A stretch of 64,000 bases of DNA from positions 38,584,713-38,648,712 of the forward strand of contig CM024755.1 of the NCBI GenBank assembly GCA_014218235.1. Reading direction: 5' to 3'. A program made the position numbers and the translations under genes. The DNA is from Colocasia esculenta (Eukaryota > Streptophyta > Magnoliopsida > Alismatales > Araceae). Each line of letters begins with the position of its first letter. Positions within the stretch are counted from its first letter, which is position 1. Positions 20,382 through 33,218 of the stretch are shown in pieces. The notes beneath the pieces are model-generated. The model was not told where the DNA came from, ran no database searches, and saw nothing but the letters and a program-made list of their open reading frames with translations.

Positions 20382-22127
20382 ATGGCAGCTCAAGGTTACT
20401 CTGAGGGTCAGTCCGTCAACAGACCACCTTTGTTCGATGGTGAAGATTACAACTATTGGAAGACCAGAATGAAGTTCTTCCTTCAAGGTCTCGATTTTCA
20501 AATATGGTCTATCATAGAGGAAGGATATCTTCTAGTCACAAATGAGAAAGACAAATGGACGGACGAGGATAAGAAGAAGATCTCACTTAACTGTAAAGCT
20601 AAGAGTATACTGTGCTGTGCTCTTAGTAAGGAGTTCAACAGAATCTCAGCATGCAAATCCGTGATGGAAATGTGGGAGAAGCTAAGAATCACCTATGAAG
20701 GAACAAATAAAGTCAAAGAAACAAGAATATATATCTTAGTAGCACAATATGAGAGATTTCAAATGCAAACTGGAGAATCAATTACTCAGATGTACAGTAG
20801 GTTCACAAACATTACAAATGGTCTGGCTGGTCTTGGAAAGCATTGTGAAATGGGAGATATGGTGAGAAAGATCTTAAGATCCCTACCAGCCTCGTGGACA
20901 CCAAAAGTGACAGCTATAGAAGAGGTAAATGATTTGAGAAGAATGTCATTAGAAAAGATTGTTGGGTCACTAATGGCCTACGAAATAAATATGGAACAAC
21001 TTGGAGAGTCCTCCAGTAGGAAGAAACATACCAACGCTCTCAAGGTAGCAGAAGACACATCTGGTGATGAATCAGATGGTGATAAAAGTATCGAGAGCAG
21101 TGAAGACGAGGAAGCATTTCTCTCCAGAAGGTTGCAAAGAATCCTAGCCAAGAAGAAGTACCAATATGGAAGGAGATATTTCAAGAAAGGAAAAGACTTC
21201 AAGAAATCTGAAGTCAAAGATGTCAAGAGGTCAGAACCCACATGTTATGAATGCAAAAAGCTTGGACACATCAAGGCAGAATGTCCAAAATTGAAGAAGA
21301 TGGAGTTCGAGAAAAAGGACAACATAAAGAAGTTTAGAAAGTATAAGAAGAAAGCCATGGCAGCAGCATGAGACAACGACAGCGACTCAGACAGTGAGTC
21401 AAGCTCCAGTGAGGAAGAAGAAGAAAAGGCCAACCTGGCCTTCATGGCAAACACCAACGACAAGGTAACTTCTGACTCATCATTTACTTCATGTAATGAG
21501 TCTGATTCTGATAGTTTATAAGAAGATGCTTTTAATGAATTATACAACAAATATAAAGATGTGTGTAAATTTCTAAAAACCACCAAGAAAAATCATGCAT
21601 GTTTGGAAATTACTAACTCAGATTTAAAATATGAAAATGAGTAGTTAGAAAAACAAAATTCAGAACTAAAAAGGAGAAACAAATTATTATGTGAAGATTT
21701 GAAAACTAAAAATGAACAGATAACAAAACTAGAAAGTCAGGAAACAACTAACAAACTTAAAAGGGAGGTTGACACATTAACTAAAGAAAATGAATATTTA
21801 ACTAACACCATTGAAAAGTTTACCAATGAAAAATCAACCTTAATACTAAAAGGAGCTAGAAGATTAGGGAAGAAGAAACATGGATTAGGATATATTCCAC
21901 CTGAAAAGGAAGAAACTATAGTTCATCCTAAAGTTTATCCAACTCCTAAATTTGTAGCTGAACAAGACACTAAATATAAATCTAATTTTAAGCACATCCC
22001 AACTAAAAAGATAAATAGAACATTTTGCTGTAGTCATTGTAATAAATTAGGACATACTAAAATAACTTGTCCCACTAAACACCTAAAATGGATACTTAAA
22101 AGAAAAAGTGAGGAAACTAACCAGTAA
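20382..22127 (+). pseudogene. gag: Copia-2 gag with two zinc knuckles and a coiled coil
   Basis: Starts MAAQGYSEGQ with FDGEDYNYWKTRM, the copia Gag N-terminus. A first CCHC knuckle CYECKKLGHIKAEC lies near 21243-21284, and a coiled coil (ENEYLTNTIEKFTNEK and preceding heptads) spans about 21540-21850. A second knuckle CSHCNKLGHTKITC lies near 22030-22071. The frame ends at a TAA after ETNQ at 22127. Damage: TGA after KKAMAAA near 21370, TAA in the SDSL region near 21520, and TAG at 21643 where Copia-1 has Gln. Two CCHC knuckles are unusual, since most copia Gags have one. Confidence 0.86.
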
Positions 22128-22159
22128 CGACCCAAAAGAACTTGGGTACCTAAATCTTA

Positions 22160-25100
22160 GTGTTTATATTGCAGGGAAGCCTTAGAGCATCAAAATGGTA
22201 CCTGGATAGCGGGTGCTCAAGGCACATGACAGGGAACAAGAAGTTATTTTCACACATCAAGGATGAAGAAGGTACAGTGACTTACGGTGACAATGGAAAG
22301 GGTATAGTGATAGGTTGTGGTTCAATAGAAAGTCAAGGCATCGTCCTTATAGAAGATGTCCTATGTGTGAAAGGACTTAAGCACAACTTAATCAGCATCA
22401 GCCAGCTATGTGACAAAGGGCATCAAATTAAATTTCAAGAGTCTAAATGCAGCATCATGAAAGATGGAATGATTGTATTTGAAGCCAACAGAGAAAAGAA
22501 CCTGTATGTACTGCACCTAGAAGAGTTAAAAGATCAAGATGTATGCCTTGCAGCAAACAAGGATCAATCAGCTGAATTATGGCACAAGAGGTTGGGTCAC
22601 TGCAGTATGGACGGAATTAGAAAACTGGTCAAAAGAAATCTAGTGGAAGGTCTGCCCAAGATAAGCTCAAGATTAGAAGGTATGTGTGAACCTTGTGCTA
22701 AGGGAAAACACACAAAATCTTCTTTCAAGTTAAAAACAGTTGTAACCACTTCTAAACCATTGGAACTGTTGCATATGGATCTATTTGGGCCGATGAGAAC
22801 AACCATTTTAGGAGGAAAGAATTTTGGATTTGTAATTGTAGATGATTATTCAAGATTTACCTGGGCATCATTTTTGGAGCATAAAGATGACACTTTCGAA
22901 AACTTTGTGAAATTTAGTAAGATAGTACAGAAGGATAAGAAATTCAGCATTATCAATATTCGATCAGATCATGGAGGAGAGTTTCAGAATGATAAGTTTG
23001 CAGATTTTTATAATGATCAAGGAATAGAGCACAATTTCTCAGCACCAAGGACACCACAGTAAAATGGAGTAGTTGAGAGGAAAAATAGGACTTTATTAGA
23101 TATGGCCAGAACGATGCTATCAGAATACAACTTTCCAAGATACTTCTAGGCCGAAGCTATCAACACAGCATGCTACATAATTAATAGAGTAATGATCAGG
23201 CCAATCCTGAAGAAGACAACATATGACCTATACAAGGAAAAGAAGCCTAAGATCAATCATTTCAGAACCTTCGGTAGTCCTTGCTTCATCCACAACAATG
23301 GTAAGAGAGACATTGGTAAGTTAGATTCTAAGTCTGATGAACGTATATTTATGGGGTATGCTTCTAAACCCAAAGGTTATAGAGTTTTTAACAAACAAAG
23401 TTTATTAATTGAGCAAACTGTCCATGTTATTTTTGATGAATCTAACCCTTCATTGAAAAAGGAAGTAGATAGTGATGATGATGATGCAGATAAATTATCC
23501 CAGAAACTGAAGGACACATCTATTGAGAAAAATGAAGATCCACCCTTGGAAGAACTGCAATAAAAATAAATATCTCACAGTGATCTTCTAAAGGAATGGA
23601 GATACAAGAAGGACCATCTAAGAGACAACATCATTGGAGATCCATCTGTTGAGGTAAGAACAAGAGGTAATGTTATTCCTTGTGACTATTTAGCATTTGT
23701 TTCTCAAATTGAGCCGAAGATAGTCAATGAAGCACTGTCTGATGAATCTTGGATCTTAGCCATGCAAGATGAACTCAATCAGTTCAAGAGAAACCAAGTT
23801 TGGTCTCTTGTTTTGAGACCATCAGATCATCCTGTAATTGGCACCAAATGGGTGTTCAGGAACAAATTGGATGAAGCTAGTGTTATCACTAGCAACAAGG
23901 CTAGATTGGTTACTCAAGGCTATTCCCAAGAGGAAGGCATAGATTTCGATGAAACCTATGCACCAGTGGCTAGACTAGAGGTAATTCGGATTTTACTTGC
24001 ATATGCATCTGCATTGGATTTGAAGCTTTTTCAAATGGATGTCAAATCTGCATTTTTAAATGGCTATATAAAGGAGGAAGTTTATGTAGAACAACCTCCT
24101 GGTTTTGATGATGTAGATTGTCCAAATCATATTTTCAAATTGCATAAAGCTTTATATGGTTTAAAAAACAAGCACCTAGAGCATGGTATAAAAGGCTTAG
24201 TGCATTTTTATTACACCATGGTTTTATCAGAGGACAGGTAGATAGCACTTTATTTAGTAAATCAAAAGTCAAGAATATATTGCTTGTGCAAATCTATGTA
24301 GATGACATAATATTCGGATCTACTGATGAATCTCTGTGCAAGTACATTGAAAAGCTTATGTAGGGAGAATTTGAAATGAGCATGATGGGGGAGCTAAATT
24401 ATTTTCTTGGACTTCAAATCAAGTAAGGTAAAGAAGGCACACGCATCTGCCAAGTAAAATACACCAAGGAATTATTAAAGAAATTTGGATTCGACAATGC
24501 AAAGCCATTGTCCACACCAATGAGTACATCTACAAGGTTAGACAGTGACAAAGATAGTAAAAAGTTGACCAAAAACTTTACAGAGGTATGATAGGATATT
24601 TACTTTATTTAACTGCTAGTCATCCTGATATTTTATTTAGTGTATGCATGTATGCAAGGTATAGATCAGGCTGCTCCTAAGGAATCTCACTTAATATCTG
24701 TTAAAAGGATTTTTAGATATCTAGCTAGAACTCATGATCTAGGTTTATGGTATCCAAAATCATGCAAAATTAATTTAGTAGGATATTCTGATGCTGACTA
24801 TGCTGGATGCAAAGTAGATAGAAAAAGCACCAGTGGAAGTTGCCAATTTCTTGCAAGATGCTTGATTTCATAATCCTCAAAGAAATAAAATTGAGTAGCA
24901 CTATCAACAGCTGAAGCTGAGTACGTGGCTGCTGGAAGCTATTGCACTCAACTACTATGGATAAAACAACAACTTGAGGATTATGGACTGCACATCAAGA
25001 CAATTCCTTTGCTGTGCGACAACACCAGTGCAATAAATCTCACCAAAAATCCAGTCCAGCATTTCAGAACCAAGCATATAGAGGTTAGATATCATTTTAT

Positions 25101-25239
25101 TAGAGATCATGTGGAAAATGGTAATATAAATATTTCTTTTATATATACTCTAAATCAGTTAGCAGATATCTTTACAAAGGTCTTATCTGAAGAGAGATTT
25201 ACATCTCTTAGAAGGGAACTAGGCATGTGTAATTTGTAA
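22160..25239 (+). pseudogene. pol: Copia-2 pol: protease, integrase, RT, RNase H, decayed
   Basis: Protease: WYLDSGCSRHM near 22197-22230. Integrase finger: LWHKRLGH and CEPCAKGKH; core: LLHMDLFGP and IRSDHGGEF. A TAA replaces the second Gln of the PQQNGV box at 23060-23062. TAG replaces Trp in RYFWAEA near 23149. RT begins near 23762 (MQDELNQFKRNQVW, KWVFRNKLDE), and YVDDIIFGS lies near 24297. RT is broken by a frame change near 24165 and TAG at 24361. RNase H has YSDADYAGCKVDRKSTSG near 24787-24840, ALSTAEAEYVAA near 24900 and the C-terminal TKHIEVRYHFIRD. The end is at 25237-25239 after RRELGMCNL. Order and motifs establish Ty1-copia. Confidence 0.88.
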
Positions 25240-25651
25240 TAGATTTTTCTGCATATAACTGAAATAATAAATCTTTTAGAATAATGTTTTTTTTTCTCTC
25301 CCATGGATTTAAGTGAATTCTTTAATTGAGTGCTTCATAAATTACTTTGACGGTTCGTCATTTTACAAGTCTTTATCTATCTCGAAATCGTCTCCTTTTA
25401 TCATTTTCCGCATTTACTGTAGTGTCCCTTCAAAAACAACTTTACCTTTCTCTTTTAATCCTATAATCTATGCCATAACGATTCACCATTCTCTCTCTTC
25501 TCGTTTGACTCGTCTGGAACGATAAACCCTATCGTCTCTGACATCGACTCTGTGAAGTTTTCAAAGAATCCCTCTCTTCCCGTAAAAAATTCTTGAGGGC
25601 TTCTGCTCCAACCTTCTTCTCGATCCTCCAGAACCTCCCTTCATTCAATTC

Positions 25652-28600
25652 CATGGCGGTTTCTGGGGTTTCCGGCACCATTGGGGGTTACATCGCTACT
25701 TTCCTCACGGCTGAGCAGCAGGAGCGGTTTACTGCAGTGAAGACAAAGCTGTGTGGCAACAAGGCAGTGGCTATGGTTGACTTGGAGAAGTACGACATGC
25801 ATAGCATAGTAGCAGTGATGCAGAGGATGAAGTGGTTGCATATGGCAACGTTTTCTGAGGCAAGTTATCCTGATTTGGTGAAAACTTTTTATGTTTGTTT
25901 GAAGGTAGAAGGAGATGGGTCCTTGACCTCCATAGTCAAAGGAAACCCTATTCATATCACATATGATTTGTTGGAATCTCTGTTTGGAGTCTCTACCACC
26001 GGCCACAGCGGGGTAGATAGTGTGGATATTCAGGCCAAGGGCTTGAGAATCATTGGAGCAGAGTACAAGCTGAAGGATGGAAAAATTGATATAAACCAGT
26101 TGAATGCCTTCAATAGGATTCTTCACTTTATCGTGTGTCAGATTTTGGTACCTAGAAGCACAACCTTCTCCACCTGCACCAAGGCAGACTCAGATATGAT
26201 GTTGTAGGCCATCCAGAACCAATATATTAACATGGCAGAAGTTATGATCGAAAGGATGAAGTTTGCATCAGCTATGATCTGGGATAGGAAGAATAGATTG
26301 AATGTGTCCCTTCCCTATGCCCATCTGCTGACGAAGATCTTCCAGCATCATCACATCAGCTTGACTGGAGAAGTTTCAGAGAAGATGGGTCAGGCTATCA
26401 GAGGCAGAAATTTGAGGAAGAGTAGTTTTTCTCTTGTCACTGGGGTTTGGACCAAGACCTCAGTCGCTGAAGGTGAAGCTATTATTGGAGAAGCCCAGGA
26501 TGCTCAGATTGCAGAGGCAGAAGAAGGTGTACCAGTAAGGGTTGAAGCTCCTGTAGCTGAAGCCCCTACAGTTCCAGTGATTCCTGAAGTGCCAACCGTT
26601 CTTGATGTCCAAGTTCAACAAGAAGAGCAAGCAGTCGTATTTCCAGAGGTTCAAATGGAAGAGATCAGGCACACAGATCCATCAGTCCAAGAATTAGCAG
26701 CAGAGGTCAGAATTGAAGTTCCTATGCTCAGTCCAAGAAGGATTGAAGAGATACCTCCAGAGCATATTGAGCCTGTTGGGCATGTATCAGAGGCAGATAC
26801 CCCCACCTCAATTGTAGCATCTGTTCTTAGAGATGTGCTGAACTCAATCTCCAGCACTCAGGGGGAGCAAGAGGAAGTTGTGGCACTAGGCCACTGTATA
26901 GATGTTCAGATGGAAGATGCTCCTGTTGAAGGGGAGCATGCCGTTGAGAAGGAAGCAGAGCTTCAGGGGGAGCACATTGTTAGTCCGCTTGCTGATCAGT
27001 TTTAAGAAGGTGTTGTGGAGAGCGCCTTTGATGAAGAAGAAGTTCATGTTGATAATGTGAGGCCCGCTGCTGGCGCCAGTAATAAAGGTAAAGGTGTGGC
27101 CACTACAGTTCCACTTCTTTCTAATAAGGCACACCGAAGATCAAGGAAGAAGTGACTGAAAGTCAACATGAAGCCAGTGATAGAAAGGCTAGATACTCAT
27201 GGGAAATCTTATGCTCACTTCAAAATGAGGTTTCTTCTATTTTTGTGAGCCAAAGCACTGGAGCTAAGCAAGTTGGAGCAATGAAATCTGAGCTCCAAAG
27301 TTTGAAGGGTGAGTTGGGCAGCATTAAGCAATTAGTTCAAGATTTATTTATTTTTGTGAGGGCGCATTTACCCATTCCTACCGCTCCTGCTCCCACTCCA
27401 ACTGGTAGTTCAGGGCCATCAGGGCCATCTGATGAAGGTGTTAGGCCATCAGGGCCTGTTGATGTTGAGCAATCAGGGCCACCAGGGCCAATTTTGGATG
27501 AGTCTGGGCCATCAGGGCCAGTTGTTGTTGAGCAGTCTGGGCCATCAGGGCCGGTGGAATCAGTAGCTGAGCCTGCAAGAGTTGAAGACCAGGCTGTAAC
27601 CCCAGAGCCCCCTTCTTCCCTTCTTTAAACTCTTGCCCCTCCTTCTCCACCATCCTCCTCCACTGCTCCTCCAGCACTTGCCACCTTCAAACAACCCCTT
27701 CCTAAACACATATCATCACCCACTCCATTTCCTACCACTTCTTCCTCATCTCCTGTTTCCTCCACATCCAACCCTCCTCCTAGTGTTGAGGTTCCTCCAG
27801 CATCATCTTCAGCTGGAGCCTCCTCCTCTGGTCCCTCCTCAGCTGGACCATTCATTCCACCTCCATCTACCTCTCATTCATTTCTTCATCCTCCTACTCC
27901 TCCCTCTTTTGTCACCATAATTTCTGAGGGTACCCAACTTGAAGGTCATGAAATCCAGGACATTAAAGATGAGTTTGAAGTAGCAATACTTCGCTCAGTC
28001 CTGTTAGTTGGCACTCACATTCATAGGACAGGCTCTTCCAGCCATGTTCCTAAAAAGAGAAAACTATCTTCCACCCTTGCCACCTCTTATGAGCCTCATT
28101 TTCCACCTCTTTGGTTTTCCCTCACTGTTGAAAATCAAAGAAGGTCCATTTATTGTGAATTTCTCCAGAAATGCACATTTGCCACCCTTTTTGGTCTTCC
28201 CCATCTACCTCTCACCGACCACTTAAACATTGTTCTCCCTCTATCCTCTCTTTCAAAATCTGAACAATCCAAATCTTTTCTATGACTGAAGCCAAAACTG
28301 AAGATCAGTGGGCTTGGGGGCATCAGTCCTTATACAGACAATTCCTTTCTGCCCACTCTGCCAGATTCCCACCCAGGGATCATCCACTCACTCTCTCTGA
28401 GTGGTTTGTGATTCATCACAAAAATACCTGGGGTCCATTTATTCAAAAGGAAATCAAGCTCATCAGCTACTTCCAGATGTTCACTGATTACTGCTATCTC
28501 AATAATCTACCTGAAGTTTAGCTTGGCCAATTCTGGCAAGCTATTTCTGCTCTTGGTTCGGATGCTGCTCATACCACATCCATCCAGGTAGATTTTGCCA

Positions 28601-29319
28601 CTTTAAAAAATTTAGATGTTGTGTTTCTGCCTCCACTCCACTCCCTAGTCATGGAATATGCCATAGGCACTATGATTTTTGAAAGATTTGCAAGGGTAAT
28701 GGGTAGAATTTCAATGCAGAAAGGAGGTTCCCTCTCCTTTCACAGATTTGTTTTCAGAGAATATCATCAGGGCCACATCAAGTCTGATGTTCTTGCCCCT
28801 CTCTTGTCTGAATGTGAGCGCTTATCTCCATCAGAATGGGAACAACTTTACCCCCTCACTGCTCAGTAGCTCACTGCTCTTAATGTCTCTCAGGCCAGAT
28901 CAGGTCAACCTCCTCTGTCTGCTGCAGAATTTTTAGACCTGAACTCTATTCATCTTGTTCGAGACCCCTATGAAACATGGGTTGAGAGATACAAGGTGTA
29001 TGAGGGTATGAAAAAGGAGATGAAACAACAACAGATATTCTATCCCATAACCCTAGATAAGTTCCTCCAGCTTGCCAGCTTTGGCACCTCTACCTTCTAC
29101 AAATCTTATCTTGGTAGAAACGAATATGGCACTTTTGTGGAAGCTCAGAGGCAGTTACACATCAAGCGGACGACTCCTGTTATGGGACCTTCCTACTCCA
29201 TAGTTTATGGTGCATTTCAAAGTTATTTTGAAGAGCAGGAGCACAAGGCTTGGCCAATCATTACTCGTCATGACTCTCTTTTTTCCCCTGCTCTCTACAT
29301 TCCTGTACCTCCTCAGTAA
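25652..29319 (+). pseudogene. Extra ORF region downstream of pol in Copia-2 (env-position ORF)
   Basis: A former reading region of about 3.7 kb, in several open blocks separated by stops and shifts. Block 1 (25652-26206, then same frame 26232-27002) starts MAVSGVSGTIGGY and contains YPDLVKTFYVCLKVEGDG...IVKGNPIHITYDLLESLFGV. This pattern recalls the putative plant transposon protein domain found with many plant retroelements. An acidic Val/Pro/Glu-rich stretch follows. Block 2 (27152-27627) has a short coiled coil (MKSELQSLKGELGSIKQLVQ) and a collagen-like run of GPSGP repeats. Block 3 (27628-28280) is Ser/Pro-rich. Block 4 (28282-29319) is aromatic-rich with no recognised family. No signal peptide or membrane segment is evident, so envelope function is not supported. 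SIRE-type elements are known to carry an ORF here. Confidence 0.7.
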
Positions 29320-29522
29320 TTTAATGAAAAACTGTCTCTTCCTGGCTCCCATTTATCTTTCTTATGTTCTTTCCTTGTGTCTTTTTTCTTAATGACAAAA
29401 AGGGGGAGAAAATAAAAAATTCTGAAATACATATCAACATCCTTTCTTTCTTATTTTAGAAAATTTACTCAAGTTTATTTCAGTAAATTACATGTTATGT
29501 CTTGTTATATTTTGTCATCACC

Positions 29523-29536
29523 AAAAAGGGGGAGAT
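29523..29536 (+). other. Polypurine tract of Copia-2
   Basis: AAAAAGGGGGAGAT directly abuts the right LTR. It is the expected primer for plus-strand DNA synthesis. Confidence 0.9.
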
Positions 29537-29699
29537 TAATGATCAGCCTAACCCCATATAATTTTATTTCATTATATACAATTTTGGTGATTAACAAAAC
29601 CCTAAGAATTATTTTCTAACAAGTTTTTATGAAGTTCATCAACAGAAAATAATTCAAGCAAAATCTGTAAGTAATCCTTACACACTGTTGCTTTATAGC

Positions 29700-30300
29700 A
29701 TAATGATTTCATAAGCATCACATAACGATTTCCTTAGAGCATAACGATTTGTTAAGTGAGAACAATGATTTGGTCTCACAACGATTTGTTAAGTGAGAAC
29801 AACGATTTGGTCTCACAACGATTTGTTAAGTGAGAACAACGATTTGGACTCACAATGATTTATTAAGTGAGAACAACGATTTGGTCTCACAACGATTTGT
29901 TAAGTGAGAACAACAATTTCGTCTCACAATGATTTGTTAAGTGAGAACAACGATTTGGTCTCACAACGATTTGTTTAGTAAGAACAACGATTTGGTCTCA
30001 CAACAACGATTTCGGTTTCACATCGACTTGTTTATTGAAACAACGACTTGGTCGCTGTAACAATTCAATAGATATAACGATTTGCTTATGTTTATACAAC
30101 AATTTGCTCACAACGATTTGTTTGTGTTTGAACAACAAACAATGATTTGCTTATGATCAAACAACGATTCGCTCTCACAACGATTTGTGTATGTTTGAAC
30201 AACGACTTATTTGTATCTGTAAAATGATTTGCTTATATGTGTACAACGATTTGTATTCACAACGATTTGCTTCTACTATAAGAACGATTCACTTGCTCTT
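29700..30300 (+). repeat. AACGATTTG array in the U3 of the Copia-2 right LTR
   Basis: Same word and hairpin unit as at 18590-19110. This copy has an additional repeat unit and a different pattern of point changes. Confidence 0.88.
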
Positions 30301-31095
30301 GCAACAATTTCATTAGTGGAACAGTGTCTCATGGACACATCGATTTCTCTATCATAGATTTAATGAATATATCTACTATTCTTATGATATTAAAATATAT
30401 TTTCAAATATCATGAAAGTCAAAATCTTCCCGCACACATCTTTAGTATCCTTGCATTTATTATGACTGTTCACATCATATGCACGTTGCCTTCTATTCTT
30501 ATGCTTCTATAAGAAACACTTTTCAAATAGCAGAATGACATTTCTATTTTGATGTATATTCTTTCTAACGATTGACTGACAAACATGGAGACAGTCTAGC
30601 TATCTATGCTTTAGCATTCAATGTGTGTAGGTCTCTGCAAGTACCATGTCATACAACGTTGGACAAAATAGAAGCTGAAGGATATTAAGATGGATCTTCT
30701 CCTTGCGTGCATGGGTTGTAAAGCATTAAATGACTGCAAGAACACCTATCGTACTTGATGAACCATGCAGTCTAACGAGCATCCAACCTAGAGACAACAG
30801 ACACTTAAACAGATACATTTTTTCAAAGAGAAGGATATATATAGAAGACTGATGACCATGTAAAGAATAACTTTTGAGTCTTCATCTTACAACCTGCAAG
30901 CATCAGAAAGAAGAGCCCTGAGCTTCACTCTCTAGCTAGTTTACTGTAGCTCTTGCTCTCCGTGATCTTTTGTATAGCCTTTGGAGAGCTTGTGTGTTCT
31001 GAGAGATTTTCTTATTCTAGATCTTTCTCTCTCAGTCACTGCCTCAGATCGAGCATTTGTTGTAAGCTTGGTCTAGGGGCATTTTGCCTTCATTC

Positions 31096-32757
31096 TGTTG
31101 GCCCTTTTGGTACGACAGCAAGCTAACCTAGAGGGGGGGTTGAATAGGTTCTTCTGAAATCTGAAATAGAACCTTAAACATAGAAAATTATCACTTGAAA
31201 GTTTGGTTAGTTTAGTGTGATAAAGAGTAGCAGTGCGGAAGTAAATAAACAATCACACAAATAACACAAGAGATTTATCCTGGTTCGGCCCTACCCATAT
31301 GGAAGTCCTACGTCCAGTCCCCAAGCAACCTCTTGGGATTTTACTAACTAAGGGTACAGTCCCCCTCAAGGACAATACAACACCCAACACCCTAGTTGGT
31401 CTTCTTCTCTTTCCCGGGCAAGAAGGCAGCCCACTTCTTTTACAGGTCAAGAAGCCAACCTCCTAGTACAAACCCCAGTGCAGTTCTGCTAGACTTAAAC
31501 CCCCAGCTAGGTTCTATACTATATATTGTCCTACTGCTGGACAAAGATCTTTCTTAGAAAAGAAAGAACAAAGCTGAGAGTTGGAATAGATGAACACCAA
31601 CTAAAAGAAACTCTCAGCGAAAAGACTCTCTCCCCATATTACAAAGATGCACACAGAGAGAGTGAAGAGAGGAGAAGGAGCTTGAAGCTTGTGGACTTCA
31701 GATGTTTGAACACTTCTTCTTAGGCTCGGGCTCTTTCTCTCTTTTCCTTTGAGTGTATATGGAGTTGAGGTTCCTCACAGGATGTACACTCTTAAAAAAT
31801 CTTCAGGAAAGCTCTTTTCTTCTTCTTCAGCCTTGCTTCATCCTTTATATGAGCAACTTTGAACAAATCCGTTGGAGTTCTAGCCGTTGCTCATCTTCTC
31901 TTTCTTATGATATTTTGTGGTCTATGAGGTCTGCAAGCATAGAAGAAAGTGTTTAGATAAAAGAGTGTTTCTGTCAAAAAGGTTCATACCTCTATATTTC
32001 CTGTTGTCTCCCAGAAGTGGTAGGTAAGTTTTTTTTGTTCTGACAAGAGAGAAGAGATTTGGAAAGATAAAATAGATCTTCTGTCAGAAGTATATTTGAC
32101 TTTTCACTAGATGCCAAAACATTTTAAAATATAAAGGAAATTGATGTTTAAGTGAAATCCATGTTTGAAGCAAATCCATGTTTTCAAGCGAATCCATGTT
32201 TCACTTATCAAATCCATGTTTGAAGCAAATCTATGTTTCACTTATCAAATCTATGTTTGAAGCAAATCCATGTTTTCAAGCGAATCCATGTTTCACTTAT
32301 CAAATCCATGTTTGAAGCAAATCCATATTTTTCAAGCGAATCCATGTTTCACTTATCAAATTGATGTGAGAGGCAAATCGATGTTTCACTTATCAAATCG
32401 ATGTGAGAGGTAAATCCATGTTTTCAAGCAAATCAATGTTGCAGTGAAATCCATGTTTTCAAGTAAATCGATGTGGCACTTTGTGAACTGAAATTGATGT
32501 ATATTGAATGGACATCGATTTAGCTTTTTAGTGCAAAATATATAGCGATAATTCCATAAATTTATATTTATTAGGAAAAACATAATATTAAATATATTTA
32601 ATAATATTTAATTAATCATAAGTTTTGTTATCACAAAAAATATCATAAATTTATATTTATTAGGAAAACATGATATTAAATATATTTAATAATATTTAAT
32701 TAATCATAAATTTTATTATAACCAAAATATAAGGGTAAAATATAGAGTGGGTCAACA
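31096..32757 (-). mobile_element. Solo LTR E (copia-like, 1662 bp)
   Basis: TGTTGGCCC...GGGTCAACA with 5 bp duplication CATTC (31091-31095 and 32758-32762). On the minus strand it has the same R-U5 style as the Copia-1/2 LTRs (CCTAGAGGGG near one end, an aligned GGACTGGACGTAGG-type segment) and a TATA-like box near 31848-31856. No internal region, PBS or second LTR is present, so it arose by LTR-LTR recombination. It belongs to a different but related family. Confidence 0.92.
32130..32490 (-). repeat. AATCCATG/AATCGATG word array in solo LTR E
   Basis: Repeated AAATCCATGTTT, TTCAAGCGAATCCATG and CACTTATCAAATC words, a few with GATG, occupy the same U3 position as the AATCGTT array of Copia-1/2. 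The layout and linker words (CACTTATCAAAT) are the same but the core word differs. Confidence 0.82.
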
Positions 32758-33218
32758 CATTCACTTTAGTGTGAAGTTCCTCTTCGGGTTGTGAAGAGAA
32801 GACCTGTTGTGAACAGATGGTTTGTATTCCCTTCGGTAAGGAAGGAAGACCTATGTATCAGGGTGTTTGTATTCCTCTTCGGGGTTAGAAGAGAAGGCCA
32901 ACTGCGGCTGGATGTGTAAGGGTCCTTAAGGGGGACAGTACCCTTGGTAGTGAAAGCCCAAGTTGTTGCTTGGGGACTAGACATAGGACTCCTTGGTATA
33001 GGAGGGCCGAACCAGGATAAAAATCTCATGTTGCATGTGTGATTGCTTTTGTGCGTTTGTTTGTCTTCATTCATCTAACACTAACTATTCTCTTTAGTAT
33101 TTTCTGTTAAGCGTTTTTGTTAACATGTTTTAATCTAAAATTTTAGAATCCCATTCACCCCCCCTCTGGGCTTGCTAGCTGGGCAACACATATCGCTTAT
33201 GTAATTGAAGAGGCAAAC

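Larger units (their letters stand above)
18367..33188 (+). mobile_element. Copia-2: full-length SIRE-like Ty1-copia element with extra ORF region
   Basis: Flanked by the 5 bp duplication CATAT (18362-18366 and 33189-33193). Order: left LTR, PBS, gag, protease-integrase-RT-RNase H, about 4.3 kb of extra sequence, polypurine tract, right LTR. The right LTR is interrupted by solo LTR E. Without that insertion the element is about 13.2 kb, large for copia. All genes are interrupted by stop codons. It lies in an intron of the MULE transposase, in the opposite orientation. Confidence 0.95.
29537..33188 (+). repeat. 3' LTR of Copia-2, split by solo LTR E
   Basis: Matches the left LTR from TAATGATCAG to GGGCAACA. 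Minus the inserted 1667 bp (solo LTR E plus one duplication) it is about 1985 bp. It contains its own AACGATTTG array (29700-30300) and TATA box (30836-30843). The first bases read TAAT against TGAT on the left, a G-to-A change at the terminal dinucleotide. Confidence 0.92.
18159..33218 (-). other. Transposase intron enlarged by Copia-2
   Basis: The donor follows GGACAAAG (intron begins GTTTGCC at 33218, minus strand) and the acceptor is CTCACAG ending at 18159. Splicing rejoins the frame as ...FTGQR FSELYSN. Without Copia-2 the intron would be about 233 bp. Its remaining part at 18170-18366 is rich in CTGTTACAGTAAG-like words. Confidence 0.72.

Noticed and set aside
25652..29319. Calling the extra Copia-2 ORF an envelope gene
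   Set aside because: The position fits, but I see no signal peptide, membrane anchor or cleavage signature. I kept a neutral description.
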